Assembly (NCBI GenBank): GCA_023443745.1
Contig: JAEZTB010000058.1
Location: forward strand, 1 to 64,000
Length of the DNA stretch: 64,000 bases
Reading direction: 5' to 3'
Source: Bacillota bacterium
GTDB lineage: Bacteria > Bacillota > Clostridia > DSM-8532
A program made the translations under genes and the position numbers. Positions 32,864 through 40,486 of the stretch are shown here, piece after piece. Position 1 is the stretch's first letter. Every line of letters begins with the position of its first letter. Below the pieces are notes generated by a model. That model was not told the origin of the DNA. It was given only the letters and a program-made list of their open reading frames with translations, and did not search any database.

Positions 32864-33106
32864 ATGAATTCCGGAACAATGAAATTTGACTTTAATAACG
32901 ATAACACCAATCAGACCCGTGAAGTCATACTCAAGGTTTATGAGGCGCTTACCGAGAAGGGATATAATCCCATCAGCCAGATTGTAGGCTATATCATGTC
33001 GGGAGACCCTACCTACATTACCAGCCACAATAATGCCAGAAGCCTTATCAGAAGGCTGGAGCGTGATGAGATTCTTGAGGAGCTTGTAAGATACTATTTA
33101 AAGTAA
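32864..33106 (+). CDS. ireB: IreB-family regulatory phosphoprotein (UPF0297)
   Basis: An 80-residue protein of the IreB/DUF965 family. The central QIVGYIMSGDPTYITSHN and the C-terminal RLERDEILEELVRYYL are hallmarks. In Enterococcus it is a small negative regulator of cephalosporin resistance phosphorylated by the PASTA kinase IreK, a link to wall synthesis that fits this neighbourhood; the role here is inferred. The usual partners ruvX and DUF1292 are not adjacent. The ATG follows GCGGGTG. Confidence 0.93.
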   Translation: MNSGTMKFDFNNDNTNQTREVILKVYEALTEKGYNPISQIVGYIMSGDPTYITSHNNARSLIRRLERDEILEELVRYYLK

Positions 33107-33167
33107 ACTATCCTGCAAGAATATAAAACTTTAAATGATATGATTACGATCAATGCTTTATGGACGG

Positions 33168-33190
33168 AGCCCGCTTTTTGCGGGCTTTTC
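33168..33190 (+). terminator. Rho-independent terminator after ireB
   Basis: AGCCCGC-TTTTT-GCGGGCT stem (33168-33174 with 33180-33186) followed by TTTC. Confidence 0.8.
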
Positions 33191-33200
33191 TATAGTAGGA

Positions 33201-33232
33201 GTCGAGGCTTGTGGTGCGGGGGGATTATTGTG
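33201..33232 (+). repeat. GTGGTGC-type dispersed repeat, copy 2
   Basis: GTCGAGGCTTGTGGTGCGGGG matches the left half of the family. Here it merges with the G-rich ribosome-binding site and the GTG start of the next gene; the right arm of the palindrome is missing. Confidence 0.6.
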
Positions 33233-34180
33233 GAATACAGGGAATTGGGCTGTACAGGTTTGCGGGTATCAAGACTATGCTTCGGTGGATTGGTCATTGG
33301 CCCGCTCCAGAAAAATCTAAGTGTTGAGAACGGGGCCGAAGTCATTGCCGAGGCCTTCAGGCTTGGGGTTAATTTTATTGATACAGCCGATCTCTATGGT
33401 ACCTATCCGCACATTCGAAGGGCCATGGAAATAACCGGTATTCGTCCGGTCATTTCTTCCAAGTCCTATGCTTATACCCGGGAAGACGCCAAGAGGACTG
33501 TAGATAAAGCATTGACATCTCTTGGTCTGGATAGCATTGATATCTTTCTAATGCATGAGCAGGAGAGCGAGCATACAATACGGGGACATTGGGATGCTCT
33601 GGAGTATTATCTGGAGCTTAAACAGCAGGGTGTCATTAAGGCCGTTGGCCTTTCTACCCATCATATTGCTGCAGTTCGTGCGTCTCTACAGGTTCCGGAA
33701 ATTGAGGTCATTCACCCCATTACAAATAAAGCAGGTCTTGGTATTTGCGACGGCACAATGGACGACATGCTGTCTGCCCTTCAAGAAGCCCATTGCTTGG
33801 GAAAAGCCATTTATGGCATGAAGCCCTTTGGTGGAGGAAACCTTCTCCACTCCTTCCGGGAATGTCTGGAATTTGTTACTTCCATTCCTTATCTGCATGC
33901 TATTGCGCTTGGCATGCAGAGCGTGGAAGAGGTTCGCATGAATATAGCCCTGTTTGATGATCTTTCCAGTGCTTCCGAAAAAATAAAGGACTACCATCCT
34001 GATAATCAGAAAGCCCTTCATGTAGACTTCTGGTGTGAGGGCTGCGGCAAGTGTACCGAGCGCTGCAAGCAGCGTGCTCTTGTTTTGAAGGAGGGAAAGC
34101 TGTCCATAGATCATAAGAGATGTGTCCTTTGTGGGTATTGTGCAAGCTCATGTCCTGTTTTCGCACTTAAGGTGTACTAG
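33230..34180 (+). CDS. Aldo/keto reductase with C-terminal 2[4Fe-4S] ferredoxin domain
   Basis: A 316-residue fusion: an aldo/keto reductase barrel (about 1-255) with the catalytic set D and Y (in FIDTADLYG), K (in ISSKSY) and H (in FLMHEQES), then a bacterial ferredoxin-type domain (about 265-316) with CEGCGKCTERC and CVLCGYCASSC. The latter suggests electron exchange with ferredoxin in an anaerobe. The substrate is unknown. I chose GTG at 33230: the longer frame from 33140 would run through the ireB terminator. The G-rich stretch just before it, part of a dispersed repeat, serves as ribosome-binding site. Confidence 0.88.
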   Translation: MEYRELGCTGLRVSRLCFGGLVIGPLQKNLSVENGAEVIAEAFRLGVNFIDTADLYGTYPHIRRAMEITGIRPVISSKSYAYTREDAKRTVDKALTSLGLDSIDIFLMHEQESEHTIRGHWDALEYYLELKQQGVIKAVGLSTHHIAAVRASLQVPEIEVIHPITNKAGLGICDGTMDDMLSALQEAHCLGKAIYGMKPFGGGNLLHSFRECLEFVTSIPYLHAIALGMQSVEEVRMNIALFDDLSSASEKIKDYHPDNQKALHVDFWCEGCGKCTERCKQRALVLKEGKLSIDHKRCVLCGYCASSCPVFALKVY

Positions 34181-34220
34181 AAAAAAGTGGACTGGAGGTG
34201 ACAGGGTCGCCTTTAGTACC

Positions 34221-34248
34221 TTGACAATTACTATGAAAGAGGTATAAT
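34221..34248 (+). promoter_or_regulatory. SigA-type promoter of the FMN riboswitch-ribU unit
   Basis: TTGACA (34221-34226) and TATAAT (34243-34248), 16-bp spacing, 25 bp before the riboswitch. Confidence 0.85.
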
Positions 34249-34272
34249 ATCATTAATTAAATACAATACAAT

Positions 34273-34466
34273 CTTCAGGGCAGGGTGTGATTCCCTACCG
34301 GCGGTAATATGGTTTAGGCCATTAGCCCGCGAGCTAAGGAGCAATCAAAGTATTAATTCCGTTTCTTCCGGATCAGCCGGAAGATTTATCGGAAGTGAAT
34401 TTTGATCATCTCTAAGCAGACCTGGTGTGATTCCGGGGCCGACAGTAAAGTCTGGATGAAAGAAGA
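34273..34466 (+). ncRNA. FMN riboswitch (RFN element)
   Basis: Conserved blocks of the FMN aptamer appear in order: AGGGCAGGGTG, ATTCCCTACCGGCGGTA, TTAGCCCGCGAGC, then GCAGACCTGGTG, TTCCGGGGCCGACAGT and AAGTCTGGATGAAAGAAG. The variable arm between GCGAGC and GCAGA is about 80 nt, unusually long, and is homologous to a sequence at 57993-58073. It should lower ribU expression when FMN is plentiful, through the terminator at 34490. Confidence 0.97.
34336..34415 (+). repeat. 80-bp palindromic repeat inserted in the riboswitch P4 arm, copy 1
   Basis: Nested arms ATCAAA/TTTGAT, TTCCG/CGGAA and CTTCCGG/CCGGAAG (34365-34371 with 34377-34383) build a long hairpin. About 70 of 80 positions match 57993-58073 by eye. 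Because it prolongs an existing stem it need not disturb the FMN pocket. Confidence 0.8.
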
Positions 34467-34489
34467 TTATAGAAGTAGACTATAGTTCG

Positions 34490-34519
34490 TTCCCCTGAGA
34501 TTGCTTTGGGGAATTTTTT
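34490..34519 (+). terminator. Riboswitch-controlled terminator
   Basis: TTCCCC (34490-34495) pairs with GGGGAA (34508-34513), followed by six T, between the FMN aptamer and ribU. Confidence 0.9.
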
Positions 34520-34587
34520 GTTGCCTTTGAAGCGTTTCAGGCCTCAGATTGTATTGTAAAAACAAATTTTAAGGAGTGCTTGTTTTT

Positions 34588-35124
34588 ATGAAAATCGGGG
34601 TCAGAAAAATGTGTACCATGGCTATCTTAGCCGCATTATCATTGGTTCTTTTGTTCATTCTCCATTTCCCGATTATCCCCGCTGCACCATGGCTTGAATA
34701 TGATCCGGCCGATATTCCTATCTTGATAGGGGGCTTCGTTTATGGTCCCATTGCCGGAATTATTATCACCGTCATTGCCTCTTTAGTTCAAGCATTAACC
34801 ATCAGTGCTTCATCCGGATGGGTCGGTTTTATCATGCATGTCATTGCAACCGGAACCCTGGTAGCGGTAAGCTCAACCTATTACAAATTTCATAAGACCC
34901 ATAAAGGTGCTTTAATCGCATTAATTCTCGGGTGCCTTTCAATGGCGGCTATCATGATACCCACCAATCTTATTTTTACCGTTAATTTCTTTAAACAGCC
35001 CCTTGAGCTTGTTAAAGCCAGTATTATCCCCATACTTATTCCGTTCAATCTTATTAAATCCGGTGCTAACTCAATCATTGTTTTGCTGATTTATAAAACG
35101 ATTCGCAAAATCGTAAAAGAGTAA
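34588..35124 (+). CDS. ribU: Riboflavin ECF transporter S component
   Basis: A 178-residue membrane protein of the RibU type that binds riboflavin and associates with the shared energy-coupling module (EcfAAT, not in this window). Six hydrophobic segments are visible; the conserved LEYDPADIPILIGGFVYGP block (about 35-53) and the C-terminal PFNLIKSGANSIIV segment are typical of RibU. Control by an FMN riboswitch makes the substrate assignment firm. The ATG at 34588 follows AAGGAG by 11 bases; a GTG at 34576 overlaps that site and is unlikely. Confidence 0.95.
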   Translation: MKIGVRKMCTMAILAALSLVLLFILHFPIIPAAPWLEYDPADIPILIGGFVYGPIAGIIITVIASLVQALTISASSGWVGFIMHVIATGTLVAVSSTYYKFHKTHKGALIALILGCLSMAAIMIPTNLIFTVNFFKQPLELVKASIIPILIPFNLIKSGANSIIVLLIYKTIRKIVKE

Positions 35125-35213
35125 GGTCGGTCCCCATTCTGTTATGGATCGCACTACTGGTATAGAGATACTTGTTTATGTCAAGAATACATACTGATTT
35201 GGGGCCTACTTAA

Positions 35214-35232
35214 GCTGATATCATATGTCAGC
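35214..35232. repeat. Inverted repeat upstream of eno
   Basis: GCTGATAT-CAT-ATGTCAGC (one mismatched pair) lies 40 bp before the eno promoter; a possible regulator site. Confidence 0.4.
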
Positions 35233-35271
35233 ATCAGTTGGCCAAAAATACTGATAATGGGAGATACTCTC

Positions 35272-35300
35272 TTTACAATTCAGGTATCTTCATGTATGCT
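35272..35300 (+). promoter_or_regulatory. SigA-type promoter of eno
   Basis: TTTACA (35272-35277) and TATGCT (35295-35300), 17-bp spacing. Confidence 0.7.
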
Positions 35301-35346
35301 AATAGGTGGTTATTAATTTAACAAACAATGGAAAGGAGTTTATCAT

Positions 35347-36666
35347 ATGAAACAATATCTTGAAATTGAAAATGTATTTGGAAGAGAAATTCTTGACTCC
35401 CGCGGAAACCCAACAGTTGAAGTGGAAGTTATTGTTGAAGGCGGTTTTATTGGCCGCGCTGCTGTTCCTTCAGGAGCATCAACAGGAGCTTTTGAGGCTG
35501 TCGAACTACGCGACGGCGATAAGGGACGTTATTTAGGCAAGGGCGTTGAAAAGGCCGTTGAGAATGTTAATGATATCATTGCACCTGAAATTGTGGGCAT
35601 GAACGTTTTTGACCAGATTCTGATTGACAAAACCATGATCGCACTTGATGGCACACCCAATAAGAGCAAGCTGGGCGCTAACGCTATTCTCGGTGTTTCC
35701 CTTGCAGTTGCTAAAGCTGCTGCCGAGGCTCTTGGACTTTCCCTTTACCAGTATATCGGCGGAACTAACTCAAAGATTCTTCCCGTCCCCATGATGAATA
35801 TCATCAATGGCGGTAAGCATGCTGATAATTCTGTTACCATCCAGGAATTCATGATTATGCCTGTTGGTGCTGAGAGCTTTAAGCAGGCCCTCCAGTGGTG
35901 TGCAGAAATCTTCCATAACTTAAAGAGTGTTTTAAAGAGCAAGGGCTATTCCACAGCCGTTGGTGATGAAGGTGGATTTGCTCCTAACCTTAAGTCCGAT
36001 GAGGAAGCTATCCAGGTTATTCTTGAAGCGGTTGTGAAGGCTGGCTTTAAGCCTGGCGAGCAGTTCCGTATCGCCATTGATGCTGCTGCTACCGAGATGT
36101 ATGAGGAAGCTAAAGCTAAGGGCAAGGAAGGCATGTACTACTGGTGGAAAGCTGACAAGTGGATGACCAAAGAAGAAATGGTTGCATTCTGGGAAGATAT
36201 GTGCAGCAAATACCCCATTATATCCCTTGAAGATGCCGTTGGTGAAGAAGACTGGGAAGCTTGGAAGCTCCTTACCGATAAGCTGGGCAAGAAGGTTCAG
36301 CTCGTGGGTGATGATCTCTTTGTTACTAACACCGAGCGTCTTAAGAAGGGTATTGACCTAGGCGTTGCCAACTCCATTCTTATCAAGGTTAACCAGATCG
36401 GAACCCTGACCGAAACTCTTGAAGCTATTGAAATGGCTAACCGTGCTGGTTATACGGCAGTTACCTCCCACAGATCCGGTGAAACTGAGGATGCCACCAT
36501 CGCAGACATCGCAGTTGCAACTAACTCCGGACAGATTAAGACCGGTGCTCCTTCCAGAACAGACCGTGTGGCTAAGTACAATCAGCTGCTTAGAATTGAA
36601 GAGGAGCTTGGTGAAGTCGCTGAATATCCCGGACTTGCTGCTTGGTTCAATCTGAGAAATAAATAA
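35347..36666 (+). CDS. eno: Enolase
   Basis: Glycolytic enzyme interconverting 2-phosphoglycerate and phosphoenolpyruvate. The 439 residues include GREILDSRGNPTVEVEV (about 9-25), the SGASTG loop, GDEGGFAP (about 206-213), the metal-binding ISLEDAVGEEDWE and GDDLFVTN, the catalytic Lys in ILIKVNQIGT and SHRSGETED. A short insertion around KGKEGMYYWWKADKW is within family range. Codon use is strongly biased (repeated GGC, CTT, AAG choices), as expected for a highly expressed gene. The ATG follows AAAGGAG. It is monocistronic with its own promoter and terminator. Confidence 0.98.
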   Translation: MKQYLEIENVFGREILDSRGNPTVEVEVIVEGGFIGRAAVPSGASTGAFEAVELRDGDKGRYLGKGVEKAVENVNDIIAPEIVGMNVFDQILIDKTMIALDGTPNKSKLGANAILGVSLAVAKAAAEALGLSLYQYIGGTNSKILPVPMMNIINGGKHADNSVTIQEFMIMPVGAESFKQALQWCAEIFHNLKSVLKSKGYSTAVGDEGGFAPNLKSDEEAIQVILEAVVKAGFKPGEQFRIAIDAAATEMYEEAKAKGKEGMYYWWKADKWMTKEEMVAFWEDMCSKYPIISLEDAVGEEDWEAWKLLTDKLGKKVQLVGDDLFVTNTERLKKGIDLGVANSILIKVNQIGTLTETLEAIEMANRAGYTAVTSHRSGETEDATIADIAVATNSGQIKTGAPSRTDRVAKYNQLLRIEEELGEVAEYPGLAAWFNLRNK

Positions 36667-36682
36667 TTAGTCTTTAGTTGAG

Positions 36683-36712
36683 GCTGCATGCAGAAATGTA
36701 TGCAGCTTTTTT
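36683..36712 (+). terminator. Rho-independent terminator of eno
   Basis: A 10-bp stem with one G-T pair (36683-36692 with 36697-36706, GAAA loop) followed by six T. Confidence 0.92.
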
Positions 36713-36719
36713 GTGCCTG

Positions 36720-36766
36720 CAACAAGGTTGGGAAAAACTTCGAAATCTTTGATTTCGGTAATGCCT
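36720..36766 (+). repeat. Dispersed palindromic repeat, copy 3 of 3
   Basis: CAACAAGGTTGGG, then ACTTCGAAATC-TTT-GATTTCGGTAA. The left part matches copy 1 (CAACAAGGTT) and the core matches copy 2 exactly over CGAAATCTTTGATTTCGGTAA. Its outer arms have decayed. Confidence 0.7.
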
Positions 36767-36878
36767 AAAGGTGACAGGTGGGGCTATTATTTTGTCTGTT
36801 AAGTAAGGTTGTTGGATTTTCGATATATATTATTGGTTTAGTTCAGCGTTTAAGCAACAAAGAAAAGGAGATTCACTT

Positions 36879-37832
36879 ATGATAAGCAGCAGTCTCAAAA
36901 AATTTGCGGACCCCTTGGGATTTGAAAACAAAAACGGCCGCCTTTTTGGAAATTATCGGGGCTATACTGTAACTTTGGCCGAAGGTATGGGCAACAAAAG
37001 GCTGATGATCGGCGTTGCGATGCCGACAGACGATCCGTGCTGGAATCAAATTGCCGGTTTTATTGAAACGAATCGGAAAGATAGCCGAATTGAAAGCTTC
37101 TCTTTCCATCCCTCCCATATTACAATTATTCTTCACGATGCCGCCGGCACCATGAAGCGCCTTGAAGAGCTTCTGGACAAAACGGTCAAAGCGCTGGCGG
37201 AGGCAATGGTGCCTGGAAATACAGCGTGCTGGTACTGCAATACCGCATTTACAGGCTCTAACCCTGATAAAATCCAGGTCAATGAAGCGGTTGTTCCCAT
37301 GCACAGTGCTTGTATTGAAAACTATAATCAAAGCATACAACAAGCTTCCGAGGAGTTTAAGAATCAACCGAAGAACTACTTACGTGGCCTTTTGGGTGCA
37401 GTATTGGGTGGACTTGTCGGCGTCATCCCTTGGGTTATTGTTTATCTTGTAGGATACTTTGTTGGATGGCTGGGATTGCTTATTGGTTTTACCGCTAAAA
37501 AAGGATATGAAATTCTCGGAGGAAGGCCGGGAAAGGCCAAGCCATGGATCATTCTTTTAGTTGTGATTCTGTCGGTCTTCCTGGGGCAATTTATGGCTGA
37601 AAGCATTGGTTTGTATAATGATCTTATAGACGAGGGTTATACCGGGTTCACTATTTTGGACATGCCTTCCGTAGTCGTCGAACTTGTTACATATGAGCCT
37701 GAATATCAAAGAGCGATGCTCAGTAATGTAGGCCTGGGTCTTCTATTTGCTTTTGCGGGCATCTGGGGACTTTTCCGTGACATGAAGCACGAGGGCAAAG
37801 GCAGCATTGCGACAACGAAAAAGTTGAACTAA
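36879..37832 (+). CDS. Unknown membrane protein with a CxxC zinc-ribbon-like motif
   Basis: 317 residues, family not recognised. Residues 1-115 form a soluble domain that resembles nothing I can name. Residues 120-150 contain CWYCNTAF and a later HSAC, which could bind zinc as C-x2-C...H-x2-C. Four hydrophobic segments follow (about 168-190, 192-212, 228-248 and 280-300) with a Gly-rich GAVLGGLVGVIPW stretch in the first. The ATG has a clear AAAGGAG. It is monocistronic, bounded by eno and a terminator. The architecture suggests a membrane sensor or chaperone-like protein, but function is open. Confidence 0.75.
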   Translation: MISSSLKKFADPLGFENKNGRLFGNYRGYTVTLAEGMGNKRLMIGVAMPTDDPCWNQIAGFIETNRKDSRIESFSFHPSHITIILHDAAGTMKRLEELLDKTVKALAEAMVPGNTACWYCNTAFTGSNPDKIQVNEAVVPMHSACIENYNQSIQQASEEFKNQPKNYLRGLLGAVLGGLVGVIPWVIVYLVGYFVGWLGLLIGFTAKKGYEILGGRPGKAKPWIILLVVILSVFLGQFMAESIGLYNDLIDEGYTGFTILDMPSVVVELVTYEPEYQRAMLSNVGLGLLFAFAGIWGLFRDMKHEGKGSIATTKKLN

Positions 37833-37857
37833 CATAAAAGTGCGTAAAAACGATGAG

Positions 37858-37890
37858 GGGAAGCTCAACACCATGTTGGCTTCCCTTTAA
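37858..37890. terminator. Hairpin terminator
   Basis: GGGAAGC and CAACA pair with TGTTG and GCTTCCC (37858-37870 with 37874-37885, one bulge), followed by TTT. It ends the 317-residue gene. Confidence 0.75.
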
Positions 37891-37910
37891 ATATTTCAGG
37901 TATTTAAATC

Positions 37911-37951
37911 AAGGCTTGTGGTGCGTTCCAGTCGGATCGCACACCTATTGT
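37911..37951. repeat. GTGGTGC-type dispersed repeat, copy 3 (most complete)
   Basis: AAGGCTTGTGGTGCGTTCC, a short loop, then GGATCGCACACCTATTG: GGTGCG.TCC pairs with GGA.CGCACC. It lies between convergent genes and overlaps the stop region of the DUF4363 gene. Confidence 0.75.
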
Positions 37952-38310
37952 CCCAACTCCTCCCAGTGGTCATAAGCTTCCTTCAATTCCATTAAAGCAC
38001 CGGATTTGTCTTTAGCAAGAACAGCGCCTCGAAGGCGTGCAATATTAGTACTGAAAAAATTGATCTCATCTCTTTCGGAACTGAACTGAACACGCTTTAC
38101 AATTCTTTTCCATAAGGCAACAAGAGCTTCGGTCTCGCTGGTCGCTTGCTCCCATTTTCCTTGCTCAACACTTTCTATAAGCTGATCAATGGTTTTGGGG
38201 ACGTCATCATCCTCTCCCAGCGGCTTTTTTAAAAAATCACCGCTTAGCATAATCAATACAAAAATAGCCAATGTAATAATTGGAATAGCTGCTACCATGA
38301 ATTTTCTCAT
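37945..38310 (-). CDS. DUF4363-family protein
   Basis: 121 residues: an N-terminal membrane anchor (about 3-22) followed by an all-helical extracytoplasmic domain rich in charged residues (QWEQATSETEALVALWKRI-like helices). This matches DUF4363, a family of unknown function often encoded just after DUF421 proteins, as here. It starts nine bases after the DUF421 stop and shares its transcript. The 3' end reaches into a dispersed repeat, so the last residues (WEELGQ) may derive from repeat insertion. Confidence 0.8.
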   Translation of the reverse strand: MRKFMVAAIPIITLAIFVLIMLSGDFLKKPLGEDDDVPKTIDQLIESVEQGKWEQATSETEALVALWKRIVKRVQFSSERDEINFFSTNIARLRGAVLAKDKSGALMELKEAYDHWEELGQ

Positions 38311-38319
38311 AATTTTCTC

Positions 38320-39048
38320 CTAAAAGGGTCCTTTATAGTCTCCAATATCCAGGGCCTTATGGATATGATCTTCATATTTGTCAATATAGATACTTCCTCC
38401 AGGATTCATTGTCACCAGGAATACTTCTGATATATCGTTAATGCCTTTCACTTTAAGTTCATTCATGAGCCAGGCCTTATCTTTATTAAGCTGCCTTAAA
38501 TTTTCTTCTATCAATATGCCGTCGTAGACCAACTCGGTGCTGATTCCAGAGTCTTTCACCTGGATATTCATATCGTTGGGGGTCAAGGGCTGGTATTCAG
38601 GTTTCTTTAAAATAGATAACTGACCATTGGGTTCTAGAATCGCAAAATCCACCTGATTCACATCGAAGACTCCCTGATTTCTAAGGAGCTCCAAAATATC
38701 GGAAATCCTGTATTTTGCTTTTTTCAAAACGTTTTCCATGATTTTTCCGCTCATGATGACGATGACAGGTTCACCTTCCAAACACTTAGCAGCATAACGC
38801 CATTTTAAGGTGATGACCTCCATAAGGTAACCCAGAGCGGCCCAGGTGATCAGGCCTACCCAATGGGGCCATGCTCTGCTGGATAAATCTGTGGTTGCGG
38901 AAGCAGCAATGGATCCTATTGTTATGCCCAGTACATAATCAAAAAACGTAAGCTGGCTGATCTGTTCTTTTCCAATGATTCTTGTAAATATGAGGAGAGA
39001 GAAAAATGCAATGATAGATCGTACTAAGACTACTAACCCTTCATTCAA
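38320..39048 (-). CDS. DUF421 membrane protein, YetF-like
   Basis: A protein of about 242 residues of the DUF421 family: three membrane segments (about 5-25, 35-58, 62-82) then a soluble C-terminal domain with LEGEPVIVIMSGKI, FAILEPNGQLSILKK and DGILIEENLRQL, the same order as Bacillus YetF/YdfR. Its role is unknown, possibly in spores or envelope. I set the start at TTG 39048 because AAGGAG lies ten bases upstream; the GTG at 39060 overlaps that site. It is divergent from the pilus operon and co-transcribed with the DUF4363 gene. Confidence 0.82.
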   Translation of the reverse strand: MNEGLVVLVRSIIAFFSLLIFTRIIGKEQISQLTFFDYVLGITIGSIAASATTDLSSRAWPHWVGLITWAALGYLMEVITLKWRYAAKCLEGEPVIVIMSGKIMENVLKKAKYRISDILELLRNQGVFDVNQVDFAILEPNGQLSILKKPEYQPLTPNDMNIQVKDSGISTELVYDGILIEENLRQLNKDKAWLMNELKVKGINDISEVFLVTMNPGGSIYIDKYEDHIHKALDIGDYKGPF

Positions 39049-39232
39049 AGGTAATATCACTCCTTGAGCTTTGATACTATAACATTATTGTTTATCACAA
39101 ATGAATCTTTATGCGGGTGCTCATGAGATTTCTTACCTGGTGGATCAACTTATCCATGGTTTCTGACGAAGCAGTCGGCAGAGGAAACGACAAGCTGTGA
39201 TAAAAATGTATAATATATAATATTATCTAATG

Positions 39233-39261
39233 TTGACAATAATAATTTAAAATGGTATATT
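39233..39261 (+). promoter_or_regulatory. SigA-type promoter of the Tad-like operon
   Basis: TTGACA (39233-39238) and TATATT (39256-39261), 17-bp spacing, 88 bp before the SSB-like gene. No other clear promoter was seen up to 46.1 kb, so it probably drives the whole operon. Confidence 0.8.
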
Positions 39262-39348
39262 ATGAAAAGTCAGAAAAATGTCGAAATAATGAACGTAATG
39301 AGCAGGCAGTAGCATGCAATCAACATTCATATTGAAAGGAGAATTCCT

Positions 39349-39777
39349 ATGATTATCACATCCGGAGTTTTAGCAAGAGATATGAACCTCAAGCAGGTCC
39401 AGGTTAAGGGGAATCCCAGAGCAGTTCTTAATAATTGCATTTTCATCAAAGGAAAAGGAGAAAAGGATATCCCGGTATCCATCACTGCTTGGGGTGATTG
39501 GGCAGTGTATATTGCGCAAAACTTTAAAAAGGGTGATCCCATCCATATCATCGGTGATGAGACACCGGAGCTGTACACAAGCGGAGAAAACAAAATCGAT
39601 CTCTTGGGATGTGTGGTAAAAGCTGTTGTGGATGCTCAAGTGGTGATCGCGGCGAACTCATTTTTCAAGTCAATGGCTTCTGAGCTTTCAGGTAAGCAAA
39701 AAAGTGCAGGACATAGCGAGGAGAAGGTAGGCAGCCAAGGAGAAGAGAAAGAGAATGATGAGGAAAAACAGATATAA
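39349..39777 (+). CDS. SSB-like OB-fold protein heading the Tad-like operon
   Basis: 142 residues resembling a single-stranded DNA-binding protein: an OB-fold (about 1-105) with VSITAWGDWAVYIAQNFKKGDPIHIIG, close to the SSB core, then a disordered, very acidic and polar tail (about 110-142, many Glu/Lys/Ser). The usual SSB C-terminal tip (DDDIPF-like) is absent. It overlaps the next gene by 23 bases, tying it to the pilus operon. An SSB fold in a Tad operon is odd; it may be a true DNA-binding protein or an OB-fold reused for another ligand. Confidence 0.75.
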   Translation: MIITSGVLARDMNLKQVQVKGNPRAVLNNCIFIKGKGEKDIPVSITAWGDWAVYIAQNFKKGDPIHIIGDETPELYTSGENKIDLLGCVVKAVVDAQVVIAANSFFKSMASELSGKQKSAGHSEEKVGSQGEEKENDEEKQI

Positions 39778-40468
39778 AGGTATAGCCGGTCTGTTGATTA
39801 TGACACTTGCACTTGTAGTCATGTACGTTTGGCTGATGTATGGCCAGAAGGCTCTTGCTTCAAATATGGTGCTGGTCGCAAGCATGGATATTGAGCCGGG
39901 AACAATACTTGATCCTGGAACCCACTTTGTCATAAAGAATATTAGCAGGGATTGTCTTGTTTCCGGTTTTATGAATCAAACCGATCTCCCTTCTCTTGAC
40001 GGTCTTTCAGCCAATCAATTCATCCCTATGAATGCTCAGATAACCGGGCGCTTCTTTGAAAAGTCAGGAATTGTAGTAGCAAATGACAGATTCATTTTTA
40101 AAATACCAAACAGTTGGATTTATGCGGTACCTTCGTCCATTCGGAGGGGTGACGAGATTCTGATTTATGAAATTGATTCAAGGATTGACCAAAGTGTAAA
40201 TTTCGCTTTATCGGATACGAAAGAGGGTCTTGAAACATTTCAGGCAAAGCCAGCTATTGAAATTAGCTCCCAAAAGCCAATTATTAAAACCACAGTTATT
40301 TATGTAAAGGATTCATCCAACCGTGAGGTGGTAGATGCCGACGACAGAAGTCGCTTGGATGGTACTTCACAAGTATCATCCATTGAGATTGTATCAACCA
40401 GAGAAGACACTATCGCGCTTGAAAAGAAGGTCGCCGAAGGAAAGAAGCTTATTCTGGTTTATAGGTAA
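39755..40468 (+). CDS. SAF-domain protein, CpaB/RcpC-like pilus assembly component
   Basis: 237 residues: an N-terminal membrane anchor (about 9-32), then an SAF-type domain (about 38-100, LVASMDIEPGTILDPGTHF and a second half with ANQFIPMNAQITGRFF) and a C-terminal extracytoplasmic part (105-237). This is the layout of CpaB/RcpC, which in Tad systems sits in the envelope and stabilises the secretion channel. Being in a Gram-positive it would face the wall. The gene begins inside the preceding one and is followed after 18 bases by the TadZ-like gene. Confidence 0.8.
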   Translation: MMRKNRYKGIAGLLIMTLALVVMYVWLMYGQKALASNMVLVASMDIEPGTILDPGTHFVIKNISRDCLVSGFMNQTDLPSLDGLSANQFIPMNAQITGRFFEKSGIVVANDRFIFKIPNSWIYAVPSSIRRGDEILIYEIDSRIDQSVNFALSDTKEGLETFQAKPAIEISSQKPIIKTTVIYVKDSSNREVVDADDRSRLDGTSQVSSIEIVSTREDTIALEKKVAEGKKLILVYR

Positions 40469-40486
40469 GGTAGGAGGACATAGCGC

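Noticed and set aside
34588..35124. ribU starting at GTG 34576
   Set aside because: That codon overlaps the AAGGAG ribosome-binding site; the ATG at 34588 is properly spaced.
35136..35162. Possible sixth copy of the GTGGTGC repeat (GGATCGCAC after ribU)
   Set aside because: Only the right half-arm is similar; too short to separate from chance.
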